Below are positions 1-7,688 of a stretch of DNA of 64,000 nucleotides, in pieces. The position numbers were made by a program, and so were the translations under genes. A model generated the notes under the pieces. The model was not told where the DNA came from, searched no databases, and saw only the letters and a program-made list of their open reading frames with translations. The stretch is from a bacterium HR33 (lineage in GTDB: Bacteria > Gemmatimonadota > Gemmatimonadetes > Gemmatimonadales > GWC2-71-9), in the NCBI GenBank assembly GCA_002923375.1, contig BEIJ01000002.1, positions 620,001 through 684,000 on the forward strand, read 5' to 3'. How positions within the stretch are numbered: position 1 is the first letter of the stretch; each line of letters opens with the position of its first letter.

Positions 1-1
1 C

Positions 2-763
2 GAGCGGGTTGCGGGGTTGATCGAGGAGCGCCTGGCGTCCAAAGGAGTGGACCGCGCGCAGGCGCTGAAGTTGGCCAACGACCCGGTGTGGCTGGCCTGC
101 GGGCTGGTGGCGCTGGGAGAGATGGATGCGGCGGTGGCGGGAGCAGTGCGCCCGAGCGGGGACGTGATTCGCGCGGCGCTGGCGCTGGTCGGTCCGGCTC
201 CGGGGATCCGTACCGTCAGCAGCTCGTTTTATATGGTCTTCGAAAATCCTCCCCGAGTGCTCACCTTTACCGATTGTGCCGTGGTACCCGATCCTACGCC
301 GGAGCAGTTGGCGGAGATCGCCCTGTCGGCGGTGCGGGATCGCCGGAAGATCGTAGGGGACGAGCCGGTGGTGGCGTTCCTTTCGTACAGCACCAAAGGG
401 AGCGCGGAGGGCCCGCGGGTCGAGAAGGTTCGCCGGGCGGTGGAGTGCTTCAGGAAGTTGGCTCCGGAGGTGCGTTGCGATGGGGAGCTGCAGGGGGATG
501 CGGCGCTGGTTGCCGAGGTGGCCGCGCGGAAGGCTCCGGGATCGCCGGTAAAGGGCGAAGCCAACGTTTTGGTCTTTCCCGATCTTGACAGCGGCAACAT
601 AGCGTACAAACTGGTACAGTGGCTTGCCGGAGCCAGGGCGATCGGCCCGATCCTTCAGGGATTGGCCCGGCCGGTGTGCGATCTATCGAGAGGCGCCAGC
701 AGCGACGACATCGTGGACGTGGCAGCTACGGCGCTCCTTAAAAGTCAAGAGGAGGATCGATGA
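2..763 (+). CDS. pta: Phosphate acetyltransferase, C-terminal part (cut by window edge)
   Basis: Phosphotransacetylase interconverts acetyl-CoA and acetyl phosphate in the cytoplasm. The frame is open to the first bases, so the gene starts outside the window; about 250 C-terminal residues are visible. Family signatures seen are [12 protein letters not shown], then a variable stretch ending in ELQGDAAL, the [19 protein letters not shown] segment and the [17 protein letters not shown] segment near the end, all typical of the PTA_PTB catalytic domain. The stop overlaps the next start (ATGA), so it is translationally coupled to the STAS gene. A phosphate butyryltransferase is the main alternative, but the motifs fit Pta better. 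Coupling of acetyl-phosphate metabolism to a partner-switching regulator is inferred from position only. Confidence 0.88.
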   Translation, partial: ERVAGLIEERLASKGVDRAQALKLANDPVWLACGLVALGEMDAAVAGAVRPSGDVIRAALALVGPAPGIRTVSSSFYMVFENPPRVLTFTDCAVVPDPTPEQLAEIALSAVRDRRKIVGDEPVVAFLSYSTKGSAEGPRVEKVRRAVECFRKLAPEVRCDGELQGDAALVAEVAARKAPGSPVKGEANVLVFPDLDSGNIAYKLVQWLAGARAIGPILQGLARPVCDLSRGASSDDIVDVAATALLKSQEEDR

Positions 764-1095
764 GCTTTACTGTCCGCAAGGACCCGAGGGGCGTCGTGGT
801 CATTGGGGTGGACGGCCAACTGATAGTGGGGAACCGCCACGAGCTGAAGCAGAAAGTGCTGGAGGCGCTGGAGCGGGGCGAGCGCAAGCTGCTGGTGGAT
901 TTCTCCAATACCGGCTACATCGATTCCTCCGGTCTGGGGGCGCTGGTCTCGCTTTCGAAGAAGATTCGCGAATCGGGCGGCGAGCTCAAGCTTGCAGGAC
1001 TCAACGAGGACCTCAAGACCCTATTCGAGCTGACCAAGCTCGACACCCTGTTTACCATCGTGGAATCTCCCGAGGAGGCGGTTGCCAGCTTTTGA
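760..1095 (+). CDS. STAS-domain anti-sigma factor antagonist (SpoIIAA/RsbV type)
   Basis: A single STAS domain of 111 residues, the usual size of SpoIIAA/RsbV. The conserved loop [10 protein letters not shown] at about residues 52-61 carries the serine that the partner kinase phosphorylates in this family. In its unphosphorylated state such a protein binds the anti-sigma kinase and frees the sigma factor or other target. The ATG overlaps the pta stop, and the next gene is an RsbW-type kinase followed by a SpoIIE-type phosphatase, so the full partner-switching cycle is encoded here. Which target the module controls cannot be seen; no sigma factor of the SigB type is adjacent. Confidence 0.9.
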   Translation: MSFTVRKDPRGVVVIGVDGQLIVGNRHELKQKVLEALERGERKLLVDFSNTGYIDSSGLGALVSLSKKIRESGGELKLAGLNEDLKTLFELTKLDTLFTIVESPEEAVASF

Positions 1096-1165
1096 CGGCG
1101 AACTCGCCTCGCTGCGGCTCTGCCTGCGGCGCCATCCCCTGGGCGGCCAGGGCGGGCGGCGGGGT

Positions 1166-1567
1166 GTGGAGATCTTTCTGCGGGTGCCCACGGAACTCGA
1201 CGTGGTGGAGGAAGCGGTCGATCTCATAGCTCGCCATTGTCTCGCCCTGGGGCTTTCCGCCCGGGCGGCGAGGTTCAACCTGCGGGTTGCCCTGAGCGAG
1301 GCTTTGTCCAACGCCATCATCTACGGCAACCGCCTCGACCCCAGCAAGTATGTGGACGTGAGGGTCTTGGCCACCGACTCTCAGGTAACGCTTCACGTCT
1401 CGGATCAGGGGGACGGATTCGATCCTTCCAGCGTTCCCGATCCCACGCTACCCGAGCGGCTGGAACTGGAAGACGGCAGGGGATTGTTTCTGATCCGGCA
1501 GTTGGTGGACGAAGTTCGGTTCAACGATCGAGGTAACGTCATCTGCATGGTATTGCGCCGCGCCTAG
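1166..1567 (+). CDS. RsbW-like serine kinase / anti-sigma factor (HATPase_c)
   Basis: GHKL ATP-binding protein of the RsbW/SpoIIAB family, which phosphorylates the STAS partner and sequesters its target. Visible motifs are the N-box ALSEALSNAIIYGN, the G1 box SDQGDGFDP and the G2 region DGRGLFLI. The frame is open from 1082, but the stretch before 1166 is low-complexity and overlaps the STAS gene; the GTG at 1166 starts the first family-like segment, VEIFLRVPTELDVVEEAV, giving 133 residues. That start is a judgement. It sits between its likely substrate (upstream) and the phosphatase (downstream). Confidence 0.82.
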   Translation: MEIFLRVPTELDVVEEAVDLIARHCLALGLSARAARFNLRVALSEALSNAIIYGNRLDPSKYVDVRVLATDSQVTLHVSDQGDGFDPSSVPDPTLPERLELEDGRGLFLIRQLVDEVRFNDRGNVICMVLRRA

Positions 1568-1647
1568 ACCGGCTCGACGCCCTCCTGAAGTCGCTGGGTT
1601 CCCTGTTCGACTGCGAGATCAGGCTGTGGCATAAAGCGAGGGGCCGC

Positions 1648-3099
1648 TTGCGCCGCGTGAGCCCCGGCGGATCCGGGAGCCGGCAGCCCGAGGGCGAACT
1701 GCATCCCGTGCCGGAGGTGGACGGGTACTTCTACGAGCTGGTCGCCGGGACGGCCGGACCGGCGCCGGAGATGCGAGCCAAGCTGGAGCCGCTTTTGAGC
1801 CAGCTCCTCAGCGCCGAAAGGGAGACCTTGCGGCTGGGCGAGGATCTGGCTTCCCGGTTCGCCGAAATCGAGCTGCTCTATACCATAAGCGAGACGCTGG
1901 GAAGGCCGATCGGTCTCAAGGCGGCGGCCGAGATCATAGTACGGGAGCTGAGCGAGGTGGTGGGTGCAAGGCGCGCTTCCATCCTGGTGCACGACGAAGA
2001 AGACGGCGTGCTGCGCCCGGTGGCCGGTTTTGGAATCGACGTGAGCGACTTCCCTCCGATTGCGGTGGACGATCCCTGTTCCGTGGCGGCTTTGGCGTTT
2101 CGGGAGCGCCGGGCGGTGAGCAACGACTCTTTGGAGTCGGCCTCCGCGCTGGGCGGCTGTCCTCCGGACCGCGGCTATCGGGGAGCGGCGTTTTTGTCGG
2201 TACCGATCATCTATCCCGCTCCCGGCGCTCCTCCTCGGGCGGTGGGTGTGTTGAATCTGACCGATCGCGTAGGTCCGGACGTCTTCGGGCCCAACGACCG
2301 CAAGCTGGTAGCGGCAATCGCCAATCAGGTGGGTGCGGCACTGGAAAACGCGCGGCTGGTGGAAAAGGTTTTGGCGCGGCAGCGCGCCGACCGCGAGCTG
2401 GAGCTTGCCCGGGACCTTCAGCGCAAACTTTTGTCTTTGAAATCCGGAGACCTCCCGCTGGATACGGCGGCGCACTGCGAGCCGGCGGCTTTTGTGGGCG
2501 GGGACTTTTACCGGGTGCTGGACCTGGGGCGCGACACCGTGGGGGTGATGCTGGGAGACGTTTCGTCTCACGGATTCCCCGCGGCGCTGATCATGGTGCT
2601 GGTGCTTTCGGCGGCGGGTATTCACGCTTCCCAAACCGATTCCCCCGAAGAGATGGTACGCCGGCTGCGCCGTTCGGTGGCGCAAGCGCTGGAAGAAACA
2701 GAGATGCACTTTTCCCTCTTCTACGGACTGGTGCGGCGCTCCGAGGGAACGCTCTGTTACGCCAACGCCGGACACCCTCACGCCTTTCGAATAGAAAAAG
2801 GCGGAGGGGTACACCGGCTGGAGGCAACCGCTCCGCCGGTGGGTCTGGCGCCGGACGAGGCGATGAGGGGGATGAAAACCGAATTTCGCGGCGGAGATCT
2901 GCTGCTGCTCTTTTCCGACGGGATAGCCGACGCTGCCGATAACCAAGGGCGCCGTCTGGGGGAAGATAGGGTGGTGGAGTTGGTAAATTCCATGCGCCAT
3001 CGGCCCGCCGCCGCGATTCTGGAAGCGGTGTTGCGGGAGATCGACCGCGATTCGGCCGTCCCGTCGGATGACCGCACCCTGCTGATACTGAAGGGATAG
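1648..3099 (+). CDS. GAF-SpoIIE (PP2C-type) serine phosphatase, RsbU-like
   Basis: Phosphatase predicted to dephosphorylate the STAS protein in response to a signal. A GAF-like sensor lies at about residues 80-235 and a PPM/SpoIIE phosphatase domain at about 245-480. Metal-binding signatures are FVGGDFYRV, GDVSSHGFPAAL, the YANAGHPHAFR segment and the late LLLFSDGIADA aspartate. The TTG at 1648 is the first ATG/GTG/TTG in the frame, but the same frame is open from 1537 and reads protein-like sequence, so translation may begin earlier, for example at a CTG at 1543 that has GAGGT about nine bases before it. The end overlaps the rsmA start by one base. Confidence 0.88.
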   Translation: MRRVSPGGSGSRQPEGELHPVPEVDGYFYELVAGTAGPAPEMRAKLEPLLSQLLSAERETLRLGEDLASRFAEIELLYTISETLGRPIGLKAAAEIIVRELSEVVGARRASILVHDEEDGVLRPVAGFGIDVSDFPPIAVDDPCSVAALAFRERRAVSNDSLESASALGGCPPDRGYRGAAFLSVPIIYPAPGAPPRAVGVLNLTDRVGPDVFGPNDRKLVAAIANQVGAALENARLVEKVLARQRADRELELARDLQRKLLSLKSGDLPLDTAAHCEPAAFVGGDFYRVLDLGRDTVGVMLGDVSSHGFPAALIMVLVLSAAGIHASQTDSPEEMVRRLRRSVAQALEETEMHFSLFYGLVRRSEGTLCYANAGHPHAFRIEKGGGVHRLEATAPPVGLAPDEAMRGMKTEFRGGDLLLLFSDGIADAADNQGRRLGEDRVVELVNSMRHRPAAAILEAVLREIDRDSAVPSDDRTLLILKG

Positions 3100-3950
3100 T
3101 GCCTCGGGCTAGGCTGGGCCAGCACTTCCTGAGCGATCCGCGGATCCTGGGAAGGATAGTCGAGGCGCTGAATCCTTCGGAGCAGGACGTGGTCCTGGAG
3201 ATCGGAGCGGGGAGGGGAACCCTGACTGCGGCACTGGCTCCGCGCGTGGGCCGGGTAATAGCCATCGAGAAAGATCGCCGGCTGGCATCCGAGCTCAAAC
3301 GAATGCAGGCCTCCCCGGATTCGCTCCTCGGCCGCAAGGTGAGCGTGGTGGAAGGGGATGCGCTGGAACTCGATTGGCACGCTCTGGCGGCCGAGCTGGG
3401 GGGAGCGCGCTCCTTTGCAGGAAGGGCCGGTTTCAAGGTGGTAGGCAACATTCCCTACTACGTTACCAGCCCGCTGATCGAGAAGGCTCTGAGCCCGCCC
3501 CTGCCGCAGGTGATCGTTTTTCTGGTGCAGCGTGAAGTGGCCGAGCGGCTGCGTGCGGCGCCGGGATCGAAAGCTTACGGCGCACTCAGCGCCGGAGTGC
3601 AGGTGCTGGCGCGGGTGGAAAAACTCTTTGCAGTAAAAGCGGGATCGTTCAAGCCTCGCCCCCGCGTCGATTCCGCGGTGGTCCGAATGGTGCCGATAGA
3701 GGAGCCGCTCGTCGATCCGGTGGAGCATGAGGATTTTCGAGCCTTTGTCACCGCTCTCTTTGGCCAGCGGCGCAAGCAACTGGCACATAGCCTGCGCTTC
3801 ATTACCGACGCTTCCGCCGAGCGCGTGGAACGGTGGCTGGGATCGATGGGGATCGATCCCCGCCGCCGGGTGGAAACGTTGAGTCCCGCCGAGCTGTTGG
3901 AGCTTTTTCGGCAGAGCGCTGCGTTGACCCTGGAACCGGAGAGCGAGTAG
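3099..3950 (+). CDS. rsmA: 16S rRNA (adenine1518/1519-N6) dimethyltransferase RsmA/KsgA
   Basis: Dimethylates two adenines in the 3' terminal helix of 16S rRNA during small-subunit assembly. The 283-residue length is normal. It opens with LGQHFLSDPRIL, has the SAM-binding motif VLEIGAGRGTLT (about residues 33-44), the acidic motif IAIEKDRRL, and the catalytic motif NIPYYVTSPL (NIPY, about residue 114). The C-terminal KsgA domain contains FKPRPRVDSAVV. The GTG start at 3099 shares one base with the stop of the phosphatase gene, implying translational coupling. It ends just before the rex promoter, whose -35 hexamer lies inside its last codons. Confidence 0.96.
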   Translation: MPRARLGQHFLSDPRILGRIVEALNPSEQDVVLEIGAGRGTLTAALAPRVGRVIAIEKDRRLASELKRMQASPDSLLGRKVSVVEGDALELDWHALAAELGGARSFAGRAGFKVVGNIPYYVTSPLIEKALSPPLPQVIVFLVQREVAERLRAAPGSKAYGALSAGVQVLARVEKLFAVKAGSFKPRPRVDSAVVRMVPIEEPLVDPVEHEDFRAFVTALFGQRRKQLAHSLRFITDASAERVERWLGSMGIDPRRRVETLSPAELLELFRQSAALTLEPESE

Positions 3951-3953
3951 ATT
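3924..3953 (+). promoter_or_regulatory. Promoter of rex (TTGACC-18-TAGATT)
   Basis: A -35 hexamer TTGACC at 3924-3929 and a -10 hexamer TAGATT at 3948-3953 with an 18 bp spacer, placing the start of transcription near 3960, about 17 bases before the rex ATG. The last base of the -10 is the first base of the Rex operator. Similar TAGATT boxes with 18-19 bp spacers occur before arcA, the 21754-23391 gene and the sigma-54 activator gene. Confidence 0.7.
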
Positions 3954-3970
3954 CGTGAAAGAATTCACAA
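3953..3970. promoter_or_regulatory. Rex operator
   Basis: The 18 bp inverted repeat TCGTGAA-AGAA-TTCACAA matches the published Rex consensus TTGTGAA-N4-TTCACAA at all but one half-site position. It lies between the -10 box and the rex ATG at 3977, where bound Rex would cover the transcription start. Rex proteins bind such sites when NAD+/NADH is high, so this predicts that rex represses itself and is induced by NADH build-up. Confidence 0.85.
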
Positions 3971-3976
3971 ACTTTC

Positions 3977-4597
3977 ATGCGCAGGGTCAGCGAGTCGGCA
4001 GTTCGGCGCCTTTCTCTCTATTTGCGTTTCCTCGAGGAGTTCGAAGCCAAGGGGATCGAGACTGTAAGTTCCGAGGCCTTGGCGGCCCGGGGTGGGACCA
4101 CCTCGGCGCAGGTCCGCAAGGATCTTTCCTTTTTCGGTTCTTTTGGCAAGCGGGGTTTGGGCTATCCGGTGCGCGATTTGGCGCGGCGGTTGCGCGACAT
4201 ACTGGGTCTGAAGCGGTCGTACCGGGTAGTGATCGTGGGTGCGGGCAAGATTGGAAGCGCATTGGCCCAGTATCGCGGTTTCGGGCAGCGGGGGTTTCAT
4301 ATTGCTGCGGTTTACGACTCCGATCCTGCCAAGGTGGGTCTGGAGTGGGACGGCCAGGTGGTGCGGGATGTTTCCCATCTGGAGCGGGATTTGGAGCGCG
4401 AGCCGATGGACATAGCGATCGTGTCCACCCCGGCGGGGGCCGCGCAGGAGGTGACCGATCGTCTGGTGCGGGCGGGGATCAAGGCGATCTTGAACTTCGC
4501 TCCGGTGCACCTGCGGGTCCCTCCCGGCGTGATCGTGAGGAACGTCAACATGGCTTTGGAGCTCGAGGCCCTGAGCTACGCTTTGCGCAACCGCTAG
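3977..4597 (+). CDS. rex: Redox-sensing transcriptional repressor Rex
   Basis: NADH-responsive repressor of fermentation and respiration genes. The 206-residue protein has the N-terminal winged helix (SESAVRRLSLYLRFL, then TSAQVRKDLSFFGSFGKRG, about residues 5-60) with the DNA-reading helix, and a C-terminal Rossmann domain starting at RVVIVGAGKIGSALA, which holds the GxGxxG NAD-binding loop. The late segment ILNFAPVHLRVPPGV is a family hallmark. The ATG at 3977 has no Shine-Dalgarno sequence; the space is filled by the Rex operator, so the leader is very short. Next downstream is arginine deiminase under its own promoter. Confidence 0.96.
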   Translation: MRRVSESAVRRLSLYLRFLEEFEAKGIETVSSEALAARGGTTSAQVRKDLSFFGSFGKRGLGYPVRDLARRLRDILGLKRSYRVVIVGAGKIGSALAQYRGFGQRGFHIAAVYDSDPAKVGLEWDGQVVRDVSHLERDLEREPMDIAIVSTPAGAAQEVTDRLVRAGIKAILNFAPVHLRVPPGVIVRNVNMALELEALSYALRNR

Positions 4598-4613
4598 TCC
4601 ACTCTGCTAGATT
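4583..4613 (+). promoter_or_regulatory. Candidate promoter of arginine deiminase gene
   Basis: TTGCGC at 4583-4588 and TAGATT at 4608-4613 with a 19 bp spacer. Transcription would begin at or next to the ATG at 4620, so the mRNA would be leaderless; no Shine-Dalgarno sequence is visible. The -10 is identical to that of rex, but the -35 is weak. Confidence 0.5.
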
Positions 4614-4619
4614 GCTTTT

Positions 4620-5852
4620 ATGCCTTCGGTGCAGGTAACGCACGACATCGGCCCGCTGCGGTCAGTCCTGGTGCACACTCCCGGCAAGGAACTCTTGGCG
4701 GTAACGCCGGGCACCCGGGAGGACTATCTGTACGACGATATCATCGATCTGGAGAACGCGCGGCGGGAGCACCGGCGCATGGTGGCGGTGCTGGAGCGCT
4801 TTGCCGAGGTATTGGAGGTGCGGGAGCTCTTGGCGGAGGTTCTGGAGCGGCGGGACGTGAGGGAGTTCGTGATCTCCCGCACTACCGACGTGGTGCCGTC
4901 GCACGAGTTGGCGCGGCGCTTGGCCGAGCTTCCCGCGGCGGAGCTTGCCTCGCTCTTGATCGAAGGGGCGGAAGAGCAGCCGGGGCCGGTGAGCCGGGCG
5001 TTGAACGAGGTGGGTTTCGCCTTGCCGCCGCTTCCCAACCTGTTCTTCACCAGGGATGTGGGGATCGTCATCGGCAGGCACGTGGTGATCGGCTCCATGA
5101 GGTTTGGGGTACGCTGGAGCGAGGAACTGTTGATCAAGGCTTTGTTCCGCTACCACCCTGCGATGGAGAACGAGGGGATCCTCTACGACGGCTCCGAGGA
5201 GCGGCGCTCCAATTACACGCTGGAGGGCGGGGATGTGCATCCCTTGCGGCCGGATCTTTTGGTTTTGGGTTTCAGCGATCGTTCGAGTCCGGCGGCGCTG
5301 GATCACCTGTGCGACCTGGTGTTCTCCCGCGGCACCGTGACCGACGTCATCGTGGTGGTGATGCCGGGGGAACGCTCGGCCATACACCTGGACATGATCT
5401 TTACCCAGATCGACCGCGAGACCTGTGTCATCTATCCTCCTCATTTCATCGGTCCGGAGCGGCTGGCGGTGCTGCACCGGCGCAAGGGTCAGGACGGGGT
5501 GAGGGAGATGCCCGATTTCTTCACGGCTCTCAGGGAGGTGGACTGCAGGTTGGAACCGGTGCTTTGCGGGGGTACTCACCGGCCCCATCAGGAGAGGGAG
5601 CAGTGGGCTTCCGGTTGCAATCTGCTGACTCTGCGGCCGGGGCTGGCCTTGGCCTACGCCAGAAACGAGGTGACGCTGTGCGAGCTGGAGCGGGCGGGTT
5701 TCGAAATTGTGGAGGCGGAGCGGTTTCTGCTCGGAGAGCGGGAGATCGGGCCAGATAGCAAAGCGATTATCACGCTGGAGGGAAGCGAGCTGGTGCGCGG
5801 TGGCGGCGGCCCGCGGTGCATGACCTTGCCCTTGAGGCGGGATTCCCTCTAA
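4620..5852 (+). CDS. arcA: Arginine deiminase
   Basis: Hydrolyses L-arginine to citrulline and ammonia, the first step of the arginine deiminase route used for ATP under oxygen limitation and for acid defence. The 410-residue length is normal. Motifs in order: PNLFFTRDVG (about 138-147), the catalytic-site NYTLEGGDVHPL, the histidine in AIHLDMIFTQID, and the nucleophilic cysteine close to the C terminus in GGGGPRCMTLPL. Carbamate kinase and ornithine carbamoyltransferase are not next to it. The gene lies directly after rex, which suggests redox control, but no Rex site is visible between the two. Ends three bases before the MBL gene. Confidence 0.93.
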   Translation: MPSVQVTHDIGPLRSVLVHTPGKELLAVTPGTREDYLYDDIIDLENARREHRRMVAVLERFAEVLEVRELLAEVLERRDVREFVISRTTDVVPSHELARRLAELPAAELASLLIEGAEEQPGPVSRALNEVGFALPPLPNLFFTRDVGIVIGRHVVIGSMRFGVRWSEELLIKALFRYHPAMENEGILYDGSEERRSNYTLEGGDVHPLRPDLLVLGFSDRSSPAALDHLCDLVFSRGTVTDVIVVVMPGERSAIHLDMIFTQIDRETCVIYPPHFIGPERLAVLHRRKGQDGVREMPDFFTALREVDCRLEPVLCGGTHRPHQEREQWASGCNLLTLRPGLALAYARNEVTLCELERAGFEIVEAERFLLGEREIGPDSKAIITLEGSELVRGGGGPRCMTLPLRRDSL

Positions 5853-5855
5853 AGG

Positions 5856-6734
5856 ATGGCGCAGTCCGCTCTGGTAACCAGTTTCAACGTCGGGCGCTTC
5901 AAGTGTCATGCCCTGGAAGGCGGCCGGCAGCGGCTGGACGGGGGCGCCATGTTCGGCGTGGTGCCGAAGCCGCTGTGGGAGCGCCGGATTCCGGCGGACG
6001 AGCGCAACCGGATTCCCCTGAATCTCCGTTGTCTGCTGATCGAGCACGACGACGGTCTGGTGCTGGTGGACACCGGGATCGGCAATAAGGAGGATGCCAA
6101 ATTCCGGGACATCTACGGGGTGGAGAACCAAGGCCGGCATGGTCCCACCCAGTTGGAGGATGCTTTACACGCCCTCGGCTATTCGCCGGAGGACGTGAAG
6201 ATCGTGGTTAACACTCATCTCCACTTCGATCATGCCGGGGGGAACACGGTAGCGGTGGGCGGTGAGGTGAGGTTGGCGTTTCCCAACGCCACCTACGTGG
6301 TGCAGCGAGGGGAGCTGGAGTTCGCCTCTCGTCCCAACGAGCGAACTGCGGCGAGCTATCTGGCGCACAATTTCCAGCCGGTGGCGGCGGCGGGCAGATG
6401 GCGGCTGGTAAGCGGCGAGACGGAGTTGCTGCCGGGGATCCGTTTGATTCCCACTCCGGGGCATGTCCCTTATCACCAGTCGGTGCTGGTGGCGGACGGG
6501 GGGGAGAGAGGGTGCTTTCTGGGGGATCTGGTGCCCACCACGGCGCACCTCCCTCTAGCCTGGATCATGGGTTACGATCTGGAGCCTTTGGTCACGCTGG
6601 AGACCAAGCGGGCGATCCTGGCCCGGGCGGAGGCGGACGGGTGGATTCTGGTTTTCGAGCACGATCCGGTGCACGGCGTGGGCCGGGCGGTCCGGGACGG
6701 CAAGCATTATGCCTACGCTCCGCTTGACAGCTGA
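5856..6734 (+). CDS. MBL-fold metallo-hydrolase
   Basis: Metallo-beta-lactamase fold hydrolase of 292 residues. Zinc-ligand motifs are THLHFDHAGG (HxHxDH, about residues 120-129), the histidine in PTPGHVPYHQS, the aspartate in CFLGDLVPT and the histidine in ILVFEHDPVHG. This pattern fits the AHL-lactonase-like and general MBL group; substrate cannot be assigned. The ATG follows the arcA stop after three bases, with AAGG close by, so the two genes are probably co-transcribed. The infC -35 box falls in its last codons. Confidence 0.85.
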   Translation: MAQSALVTSFNVGRFKCHALEGGRQRLDGGAMFGVVPKPLWERRIPADERNRIPLNLRCLLIEHDDGLVLVDTGIGNKEDAKFRDIYGVENQGRHGPTQLEDALHALGYSPEDVKIVVNTHLHFDHAGGNTVAVGGEVRLAFPNATYVVQRGELEFASRPNERTAASYLAHNFQPVAAAGRWRLVSGETELLPGIRLIPTPGHVPYHQSVLVADGGERGCFLGDLVPTTAHLPLAWIMGYDLEPLVTLETKRAILARAEADGWILVFEHDPVHGVGRAVRDGKHYAYAPLDS

Positions 6735-6752
6735 GCGGCGAGCCCGTAGCTT
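6724..6752 (+). promoter_or_regulatory. Promoter candidate for the infC operon
   Basis: A perfect -35 TTGACA at 6724-6729, a 17 bp spacer and TAGCTT at 6747-6752. The -10 is only a partial match. It lies about 175 bases before infC, leaving room for a structured leader that ends in the terminator hairpin at 6869-6897. Confidence 0.5.
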
Positions 6753-6868
6753 GAGCTCCGACAATAAGCTAAAAGCAAGCGCCCGTTGCGCTTCACCCTC
6801 CAGCCCCCGTTTGGGTGGTGCCCAGGGTTCCGAGTACGAGGCCGGCAAGGTGAGCGGTGCCGGTTTGC

Positions 6869-6897
6869 GCGGATTCCGGAGGGGGATCCGCTTTTTT
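6869..6897 (+). terminator. Intrinsic terminator / attenuator upstream of infC
   Basis: A 9 bp stem (GCGGATTCC pairing with GGGATCCGC, one G-T pair) closes a GGAGG loop and is followed at once by six T residues. It stands between the putative operon promoter and infC, so it is either the terminator of the preceding genes or, more interestingly, a leader attenuator for infC-rpmI-rplT. No protein- or ligand-sensing element was recognised in the leader. Confidence 0.75.
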
Positions 6898-6926
6898 AGT
6901 TGAAGGTGCGAAAGGAGGAGAACCAG

Positions 6927-7454
6927 CTGGGAAATTCTGAAGAAAAACAGGGGCCGCGTTTTCGGGTAAACCAACAGATCCGCATCAGTCCGGTGCGGCT
7001 GATTGCCGAAACCGGCGAGCAGTTGGGAGTAGTCCCGATCGAGGAGGCTCTCCGGGTGGCGGCGGAGCGGGGGTTGGATCTGGTGGAGGTGGCTCCTACG
7101 GCCCGGCCGCCGGTAGTAAAGATCATGGATTACGGAAAGTTCCGTTTCGAGCAGGCCAAGGCGGCCAGGGCGGCCCGCAAGAAGCAGCACGTGATCCAGA
7201 TGAAGGAGGTAAAGTTCCGGCCCGGGATCAACGATCACGATTTCGAGTTCAAGACCAGGCATGCCCGGAACTTCCTCAAAGAAGGCAACAAGGTGAAGGT
7301 GACCATGATGTTTCGCGGGCGCCAGGTGATGCATCCCGAGCTGGGGGAGGAGGTGTTGAACCGGGTGTGGGAGTCGCTCAAGGACATAGCCAAGGTGGAG
7401 ACCGAGGCGAAGCTGGACGGCCGCACCATGACCATGGTTTTGGCGCCCAAGTGA
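6927..7454 (+). CDS. infC: Translation initiation factor IF-3
   Basis: IF-3 binds the 30S subunit, prevents early 50S joining and checks start codons. The N-terminal domain (VNQQIRISPVRLI, then LDLVEVAPTARPPVVKIMDYGKF) and C-terminal domain (KEVKFRPGINDHDFEFK, then VKVTMMFRGRQ) are both complete. The best start is the CTG at 6927: AAAGGAGG at 6911-6918 is an excellent Shine-Dalgarno sequence eight bases upstream, and gives 175 residues. A TTG at 6900 and GTG at 6906 are in frame but lie before that ribosome site. Rare start codons on infC are the known basis of IF-3 autoregulation (AUU in E. coli). Followed by rpmI and rplT. Confidence 0.95.
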   Translation: MGNSEEKQGPRFRVNQQIRISPVRLIAETGEQLGVVPIEEALRVAAERGLDLVEVAPTARPPVVKIMDYGKFRFEQAKAARAARKKQHVIQMKEVKFRPGINDHDFEFKTRHARNFLKEGNKVKVTMMFRGRQVMHPELGEEVLNRVWESLKDIAKVETEAKLDGRTMTMVLAPK

Positions 7455-7484
7455 GGAAAGAGAGAGGGGGTTAGGGAGAAGTTT

Positions 7485-7679
7485 ATGCCCAAACAGAAGA
7501 GCAAGAGCGGGGCTCGCAAGCGGTTCAAGCTCACCGGGACCGGCAAGGTGCGCCGGATGCGGGCCAACAAGAGTCACATCTTGACCAAGAAACATCCCAA
7601 GCGTAAGCGGCGCCTTCGGAAGCCGGCGCTGGCTTCCCCGGCGGACCAGCGTCGCCTGAGGCGTTTGCTTCTGGCATAG
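7485..7679 (+). CDS. rpmI: Ribosomal protein bL35
   Basis: Small, very basic 64-residue protein of the large subunit. It starts [20 protein letters not shown] and contains [13 protein letters not shown], both typical of bL35. The ATG follows infC by about 30 bases and the gene ends nine bases before rplT, the standard IF-3/L35/L20 arrangement. Confidence 0.97.
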   Translation: MPKQKSKSGARKRFKLTGTGKVRRMRANKSHILTKKHPKRKRRLRKPALASPADQRRLRRLLLA

Positions 7680-7688
7680 GAGGGGCGG

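Noticed and set aside
1564-6140. Long open frames on the minus strand opposite the phosphatase (1564-3000) and opposite arcA (4662-6140)
   Set aside because: They mirror well-identified plus-strand genes, have no family motifs and are biased in composition as expected for antisense shadows in GC-rich DNA.
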